Positions 58,154 to 64,000 of a stretch of 64,000 nucleotides of DNA are shown here, piece by piece. Source of the stretch: Maylandia zebra (taxonomy: Eukaryota; Chordata; Actinopteri; Cichliformes; Cichlidae). The DNA is taken from the NCBI RefSeq assembly GCF_041146795.1, contig NC_135183.1:17178840-17242839 (forward strand), given 5' to 3'. Each line of letters opens with the position of its first letter. Within the stretch, counting starts at the first letter, position 1. A program made the translations under genes and the position numbers. The notes beneath the pieces were generated by a model. The model was not told the origin of the DNA and searched no databases. It saw nothing but the letters and a program-made list of their open reading frames with translations.

Positions 58154-58980
58154 ATGTTTTGCCCGTTTTGTGGCGTTAGCTTCAGCCTATTCACTCCTTT
58201 TTGTGCTTCCTGTGGACGGTCTCTGGAGCTTTTGCGGGACACAGACCAGGCTGAAGGATCAGACAACCTACAGTACTGCATTCAATTTTTCAACGAAGGT
58301 CACTCATATAGTGTTATCATGGACATGATGTTAAGTTTGCATGGTGTAAAGATGAGTTTAAAGAGTCTTAAAAGTAAACTCAATAATGCTGGACTTAACC
58401 GAAGAAAACATTTTCACTCTAGAACAACGATCATTAACGCAATCAGAGCGAAGCTTCAAGGACCTGGGTGATTGTTTGGGTATCGAACAATGTGGCAGGT
58501 ACTTAAACAAAAGCATCATCTTAAAGTAAAGAGGGATGATGTGATGAAAATACTCCAGGAGCTTAATCCTCATGGATGCCAGGTGAGAACACGCAGAAGA
58601 TTCATTAGGAGAACCTATCATTTGCTGGGACCCAACTACATGTGGCATGCTGATGGTTATGACAAGCTGAAACCATTCGGTTTGGCCATTTCAGGGTGCA
58701 TTGATGGGTTTTCAGGTTTTGTGTCTAGAATGTGGACCAACAAATAATAATCCAGCGGTTATAGTTTACTATTACTTGTCATGTGTTGGGAACCTTGGTG
58801 TTGTACCGATGAGACTGAGAACTGACTGTGGGAAAGAAAACTGCATTATGGCTGCAGTTCAGTGCGCACTATGTCACCATCATGATGACCACTTCAGCAG
58901 AGAGTCCAGTCACATGTTTGGTTCATCAACGAATAACCAGTGAATTGAGTCCTGGTGGTCCATATATAGAAAAGGAAGGT
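58154..58980 (+). pseudogene. Zinc-ribbon / integrase-core (DDE) gene, decayed
   Basis: Probable transposon-derived protein with an RNase H-like integrase core. The frame starts MFCPFCGVSFSLFTPFCASC (CxxC...CxxC zinc ribbon), then a helix-turn-helix-like region (YCIQFFNEGHSYSVIMDMML, LKSLKSKLNNAGLNRRK), GYRTMWQVLKQKHHLKVKRD and the core: HADGYDKLKPFGLAISGCID (first D), LRTDCGKEN (second D), STNNQ-IESWWSIYRKG (E). Breaks: in-frame TGA at 58469-58471, a shift of frame near 58738-58750 and a TGA at 58942-58944 just before IESWW. The coding match ends at GGAAG before GTAAAT, a possible donor at about 58979, so more exons may have existed. The family is a widespread fish integrase-core family I cannot name with certainty. 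Confidence 0.75.
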
Positions 58981-59042
58981 AAATATAACATTTGATTTGC
59001 CTGATATTTAAAGGTGTAACAAATTTGAATGTTGTGCAAAAG

Positions 59043-59105
59043 GGCAGCTGTGGCTACAACTGTAGCTTGCCTCCACCAGTGTGTGAATGTGGAAGTGAAT
59101 GAATA
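59043..59105 (+). mobile_element. SINE start (tRNA-like A-box region)
   Basis: GGGCAGCTGTGGCTACAACT and GTAGCTTGCCTCCACCAGTG are phrases of a common fish SINE-like repeat. Only about 60 bp remain. The 37355-37475 block is a related copy in the other orientation. Confidence 0.5.
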
Positions 59106-59569
59106 GTAGTGATGGTAAATTTGATTCTTTTTACTGAATAGAGTGTTAATGAGTCACTCACCAAAGTGAATCGGATTTTTGAGTCATTTGATTCACTGAG
59201 TCAGTTGACCAGAGAGTGCAAAAATTGTACATTTTCACTCAAACTTAATTTGTTTCCCTTTTCACGTAAATCCCACTGCTAAGATGAATGATAAAAAAAA
59301 AACAACAACAACTATTTTAGAGAGAAAAAAGAGCAAAAACATTTCTAAAATTAAGCAATTTCCTATCAAAATTGCTTAATAAACATTTATTTTGTTTATG
59401 TGTATTTTATTAGTATTTTCCTTAAGTGTGTCAAATATATATTTTATATATATTTTCTCATCTAAATGTCCACTGCGCTGTGAGCCAGGGGGCGGTAATG
59501 CGCCTTAACATTGGTTGCCAACCAAGAAGAAGAAGAAGCTGTGAGCCAGGAGGGAGGGGGTGAGTGTGT

Positions 59570-60432
59570 CACTACCCGATCCGTACCGGAAACCCGATCG
59601 GTACCCCGCATGCGCGAAAGGTTTCTACTTCCGGTCGTAGCGTTTTACGATAGTTATGGGTCAGAGTATCTGTTAAGATGTTAAGAATAACAAGTATATC
59701 TTAAAATGTTTGCAATAATGAAGCATTTCAGTACAATGTAGACAAAAACGAAAAATAAAAAGAAAGTTACGGATCAGGACTCTCCGATCCTTACTGCGCA
59801 TGTGTAAAGTCTGACCGTACAAATCGGGTCTACCCGATCCGTACCGCGCATGTGCAGATGTTTTCTTCTTCTTCTGTTCGTTTAATGGCAGTTTACTCCC
59901 CAGTGTACGAGGATACCGCCACCTGCTGACCGAGCGAATAAACCCTATTATAAACTGAATTATCGTCAATACAAACGTGTGTTAAATCTGATTTAGCGAT
60001 AGTCGAGTGTGTTTATGCTTGTCTGTGAGGAGAGGATTGTTGGAATAGTGATGATGATTTCCGCTATCACTGTCAATTGTCAGTAAACACTTCATCTGGC
60101 TGATGAATCTACACGTGAGATATTACAAAGTCTGCATTATTAACTCTGTAATTAGGCGCCATTCTTCTTATTTTACGGCGCTGTTGCTCAATCGGGGGAC
60201 ACTCTCTGTTGAGGAGAAAAGCATGAATTTCTTTGTACACGGATTATCCATTGTTTAAATGTCCCGGGTAGTCGAAAAGGAGGCAGAGCTGTTGAGAAAT
60301 GCTAGGAGCTAACTGGGCGATAACCGTATCATTCAAATATATTGAATGTCGCAATGTTGGCAAAGAGAGGAAGTGACGTAAGATTTGCGCATGCGGGGTA
60401 CCGATCGGGTTTCCGGTACGGATCGGGGAGTG
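59570..60432. mobile_element. 863-bp inverted-repeat element (CACT...CCGATCCGTACCG)
   Basis: Left end 59570: CACTACCCGATCCGTACCGG, then AAACCCGATCGGTACCCCGC and ATGCGCGAAA. The right end (to 60432) is the inverse with CACTC in place of CACTA and ATGCGCAAA. Inverted repeats are about 48 bp with few mismatches. Inside, two more copies of the motif CCGATCC-TAC-GCGCATGTG lie near 59788 and 59829. The CACT(A) end suggests a CACTA-type element, but no 3-bp target duplication is visible. No transposase; ORFs inside are short. Confidence 0.75.
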
Positions 60433-60545
60433 AGTGATTCGTTCGCTCGCTCTTTGATTCAGCACAGGAGGGAGGGGGTTAGTGAGTGAGTGAGTGATTC
60501 GTTCGCTCTATGATTCAGCACAGGAGGGAGGGGGTGAGCGAGTTG
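60428..60545. repeat. Tandem duplication (about 58 bp, two copies)
   Basis: GTGAGTGATTCGTTCGCTC, then TGATTCAGCACAGGAGGGAG, occurs twice in a row. A partial copy (CCAGGAGGGAGGGGGTGAGT) lies left of the inverted-repeat element, so that element was probably inserted within this tandem array. Confidence 0.75.
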
Positions 60546-60900
60546 GATGTTCCCAGAGACTATCAAAGCACATTAATAGAAAGTTTTGTCTAATGTAAGC
60601 GTGGATGAAAGGGGTGTCACATAGTGTAGTGGCTAAGAGCTGAAGGCTGCACTGTAAACCCCAACAGTCTACCTGACTTATAAAGTTTGTGGATATAACA
60701 ATTGAAATTCCTCACAAAGTTGAAACAACTTAAAAAATTTCTTTTCTGTTAACAATTCAAACAGTTATAATTGTATATGGCTTAGAAGTTAAGAGTAAAT
60801 ACTGCTTTCTTAATTATGATTTTTGAGTAAAATTTTTTTTTTCCGAGCTCCGCATGTGTACATCAACTACGTCATGACATTTTCTCTCTAACCTGAACGA

Positions 60901-62495
60901 TAGTGATGTGCGGATCGATACTGAAATATCAATTCTTCCGATACCAATCATTTATGTTCTAGAATCGATTCTCACATTAAAATATCGATATTTTAGTAAT
61001 TTAGAGTAAATTTGTAGTTTATCACTAACAGGAACACAGTGGAAAGAAACTATAACATTCGGATTATCTATATTCAAAGGAACTACTTCCTCTTCCGTCT
61101 TTCATAGTCATGTACGAAATACGGCTGTATAAATGTCTCGCAGCCCCTTGGCGTGCACACTCACAACAATGGCTGAGCGTAATCGTGCAGAAGTATTTTA
61201 CCTCCACAAACAGCTGAGACATGGTTTGCGATACATGTGGCAAAAAAAGTGCTCCAAGAGTGAGGTGTTGTGGCCATACTAGGGAGACATTCAAAGGGGC
61301 TGTTGGGGGGTGATAAGTACATTTTACAGGGTTTATTTATCAGATAAAATACGTTAAATGTCACCGTTATTATTGGCCGGCCCGGAAACAGCGGGGGTGT
61401 CCAAATTCAGAGGCTGCTTCCACCTGAGGACCCGGCCTTCGTGGTCTAAAGAAAGCCGGGTAGTACGTCACGAGCTCCTTCGGTGGAGTGAAACTCTGCT
61501 GTCTGCTCCTTGCTATCTAAAATATAACAGGGCGCTGACGTAAACTCTTCTGTTTAATTATTTTCTGTTTGACGTTTATTCAGCTGTGTGAAAACCCCGG
61601 AGGAACCCTCCCAAGGGATTAATAAAGTTACATTTTATTTAATCTAATCTAATAACTTTAATCTCAGCCAAACCGATTTAGTCACGAACAAATAAAACAC
61701 TGAAAAAGCCAAACAATAACATTTTTAAGTTATCAAAGTGACTATATCATGTTTAACCCGAGTAGCGAAAGACCGCGGGGGTTTGAAAACGATGTTTGGA
61801 TCGGCTCAGATATTTGAAGTTTACACAGCTACATTCTCACCTGAAAATATGTTAAAAGTTTTTTTGCGACCCAGAAAGAGAAATAAGAGTAATATTAAAA
61901 CTAAGCAGCTGCCGCCATTGTTGGAAACTGGAATTGGCTGGGCCGCACTATGAATTCTGCGATATGGTTTTTCAATTTTGCTGTCCGGCTGGAAAATCGG
62001 GAAAAATTCGGGAGAATGGGGGCTCCGGGAGATTTTCGGGAAGGGCACTGAAATTCGATGTTCTCCCGGAAAAATTGGGAGGGTTGGCATGTATGGTTGT
62101 GGCAACATCACTAACCTTGTCAAACACCTCAGAGTAAATCATATCACAGAATATCAGGAGCGTATGGTGAGGCGAACTTAAGAGGAGGAGAGGGACAGGT
62201 GCTGCTAGGGCGAGACAGACGTCTCTCACGGAGTCCTTTAGTGCTGCAGGCAGGCAAGGTGTTCAAATAGCACAACTTCAGTTTTTTTTATTTCTATATG
62301 ATGAACTCTGCATTATTAAGTGATAAGAACAAGTAATCTGATGTCCTGTAATCATTATGATGCTGTAATTTGAGATACAATAAATGAAATAAGTTTTTGT
62401 ACAAAGTATCGGTATCGGATCAGTATCATCGATACCACCCTGAATATTACTTGGTATCGGCTCGGAAAGAAAATCAGTGGTATCGCACATCACTA
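60901..62495 (+). mobile_element. hAT (ZBED-like) element with perfect 8-bp target duplication and nested insertion
   Basis: Ends are TAGTGATGTGCGGATCGATA and its imperfect inverse ending GCACATCACTA. CTGAACGA occurs at 60893-60900 and 62496-62503, a perfect 8-bp duplication. Inside, a BED-type zinc finger of the transposase is recognisable in two halves: VCDTCGKK at about 61217 and TNLVKHLRVNHITEYQE at about 62104. The 0.8 kb between them is foreign repeat, including GGGGTGTCCAAATTCAGAGG, a TAATCTAATCTAAT tail near 61645 and a CCCGGAAAAATTGGGAGGGT segment near 62067. The rest of the transposase is missing. Confidence 0.88.
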
Positions 62496-62527
62496 CTGAA
62501 CGACATTGACCGAAAATTCTTTTCAAT

Positions 62528-63425
62528 ATGGCTGCCCTTCTCGAGCGACTAGAGAGCACATTTGGAGAAACTTGTCAGTAAAACGGAACCTTCGTTATGT
62601 TTATTTTACAAAAGCAAGTATATTAATATGTTGCAGCCAGGAACTTCTTTTCGAATGCGCTGTTGTGTTAAAAAGCACAGACCCAGGTGGTGAATAGTTG
62701 TTCGCTGTTGTTCGCGCTCTTTTTTCAAACATAGATTATGTTGTCAGTTTTACAGTTTTAACAGATTAAAACACAGTTTTAATAAAAATCACACATAAAG
62801 AGAGGGTCTTAGTGATATTTTAACGACCCCTTGCCAACGCAAGAAAGTTTTCACAACAGCAGCCTCATTGTTCGGCAGTTTTTTTTCTTCTCATTAGCAT
62901 CGTTCAAAAGTGACTTAGCTAGCAGTGGCAACTTCTATCTCAAACAATTAAAAGTAATACCCAGATTGAAATATAGCAAGGTGTTGTATATTTAGTGTGC
63001 TGATAAGGTTTTCAGTATTTTTATTTTTTCTTCCAAGGCTGAAGACCGAAGACAAAAAGACCGAAGAAAAAAAATTCAGACTGCAAGTAATTTCAGGTGG
63101 ACACAGTAAACACAGGTGAGTTGAAAGATCTATTGAAGAGTCCTTTCTTCATGGCCATTAAAACATTTTTAGGTTAAAAGACCTGTTTTTTTAAATCATG
63201 CCCCTGCTATGTCACACTGAATCATGTTGAAAAGATATATTTTCATGGCTCCCCCCATTACCATTACCTTGTACTTCTTTCTACCAGTCTATTTTATTTT
63301 TTGACATTAACATCTTAAATGTACCCCGCCAGTTTAATTATTAATAGCTGTGTTAGTATTTATAATGCATTTTTTTTATCATGTGCAGATCTACCAAGGG
63401 TCAGTGGCACAGTTCACCTTTTGTG
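62528..63425 (+). CDS. Possible 5' exons of an unrecognised gene running to the right
   Basis: Three short candidate exons join in frame. Exon a, 62528-62577: ATG with context AATATGG, reading MAALLERLESTFGETC, donor GTAAAA, phase 2. Exon b, 63041-63118: acceptor TTCCAAG, reading LKTEDKKTEEKKFRLQVISG and GHSKH, donor GTGAGT, phase 2. Exon c, 63389-63425: acceptor GTGCAG, reading STKGQWHSSPFV, donor GTAAGT, phase 0. A fourth candidate from 63696 (acceptor TTTTTTAG) reads KKPFIKSLNCGT and stops. No domain recognised. The agreement of phases is suggestive, but short exons can arise by chance. Confidence 0.3.
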
Positions 63426-63708
63426 GTAAGTTATAACACTTCATATGTGGTCACATAAGTAAGTTGTTTCATCAGTTGTTCAGTTCTTATAAAATAATGT
63501 TGTATAATTGTACCAAATCACTGAGGATACATCCAATGTGTAAATCCCAATCAACAATTTTACTGTGATATTCGCTCGTGTTTAGAGAATCTCCATTATC
63601 TTGGTTACTGAGTTTCCATTTTTGTAGGGCCAAATTTGTATTAAAAATTAATATTTTCATATGATGTGAAATGACTCAATCATTTTTATTTTTTAGAAGA
63701 AACCATTC

Positions 63709-63736
63709 ATTAAGTCCCTTAACTGTGGGACTTAAT
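63709..63736. repeat. Perfect 10-bp hairpin
   Basis: ATTAAGTCCC and GGGACTTAAT face each other across an 8-base loop, in AT-rich DNA. It overlaps the possible fourth exon of the right-edge gene. Confidence 0.7.
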
Positions 63737-64000
63737 GTTAAGGTGCAGAGTTCATATATTGACAATGATAAATTTAACACAAATTAAAAGTTTCACCGAT
63801 AAACACTCAATTTTTCCTTGCTTTGAACCCCATGTTCTATATAGATTACAGCTCTGATCTGGAGAACACTATTTTAAAATACTGTGTAGGATTTTTGTCA
63901 AATGATTAAGAAACAGGCTCTTTGGCATAAGAGACAGAAATGTTGTGTCTTAAAAGAAATGTCTCCAAAATTTTGTAGTCTGATGTCATGCAGTTTCATA

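Overview
The window looks like nuclear DNA of a ray-finned fish, probably a percomorph and possibly a cichlid. The evidence is intron-rich genes with GT-AG boundaries, a fish-type FISNA-NACHT NOD-like receptor, replication-dependent histone genes with metazoan 3' stem-loops, and dense fish transposons (Tc1/Sleeping Beauty type, hAT, L2-like LINEs, tRNA-like SINEs, CA microsatellites). No bacterial, CRISPR or phage features were seen.

Region 1 (1 to about 23.1 kb) is the 3' part of a Kv4 (Shal) potassium channel gene on the + strand, most like kcnd2. Five coding exons are recognisable from the selectivity filter to the terminal VRVSAL: 9396-9558, 12120-12254, 14230-14325, 14943-15181 and 18687-18873. 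They join in one open frame of 272 residues plus stop. Exon 1, which should hold T1, S1-S5 and most of the pore loop, lies off the left edge. The introns hold several small DNA transposons with visible target-site duplications. A long, AT-rich probable 3' UTR follows the stop.

Region 2 (about 23.3-41.0 kb) is repeat-rich and holds a fish NLRC3-like receptor gene on the - strand: a first coding exon (38813-38686), a RING exon (34855-34623), a FISNA-NACHT exon (34497-32715) and three LRR exons. All splice phases agree. The start of a second, decayed copy lies just upstream (40890-39553). Broken L2-like LINEs, two SINEs and a 665-bp transposon-like repeat with a target duplication surround and interrupt it.

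Region 3 (about 42.7-53.3 kb) is a loose histone cluster: an H1 pseudogene (-) that keeps its 3' stem-loop, an intact H1 (+), an intact H3.2-type H3 (+) and an intact H4 (-), tail to tail with H3. Each intact gene has its 3' stem-loop, and promoter elements are visible. A 5'-truncated, frameshifted LINE sits between H1 and H3.

Region 4 (about 53.3-64 kb) is mostly mobile DNA. It has an hAT-like MITE, a complete Tc1-type transposon with an intact 340-aa transposase and nearly identical 0.2-kb inverted repeats, a decayed zinc-ribbon/integrase-core gene, an 863-bp inverted-repeat element with internal copies of its end motif, and a 1.6-kb hAT element with a perfect 8-bp target duplication. Right of that hAT element, three or four short exons with compatible phases may mark an unrecognised gene on the + strand.

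All calls were made by reading the sequence. No database search was run.
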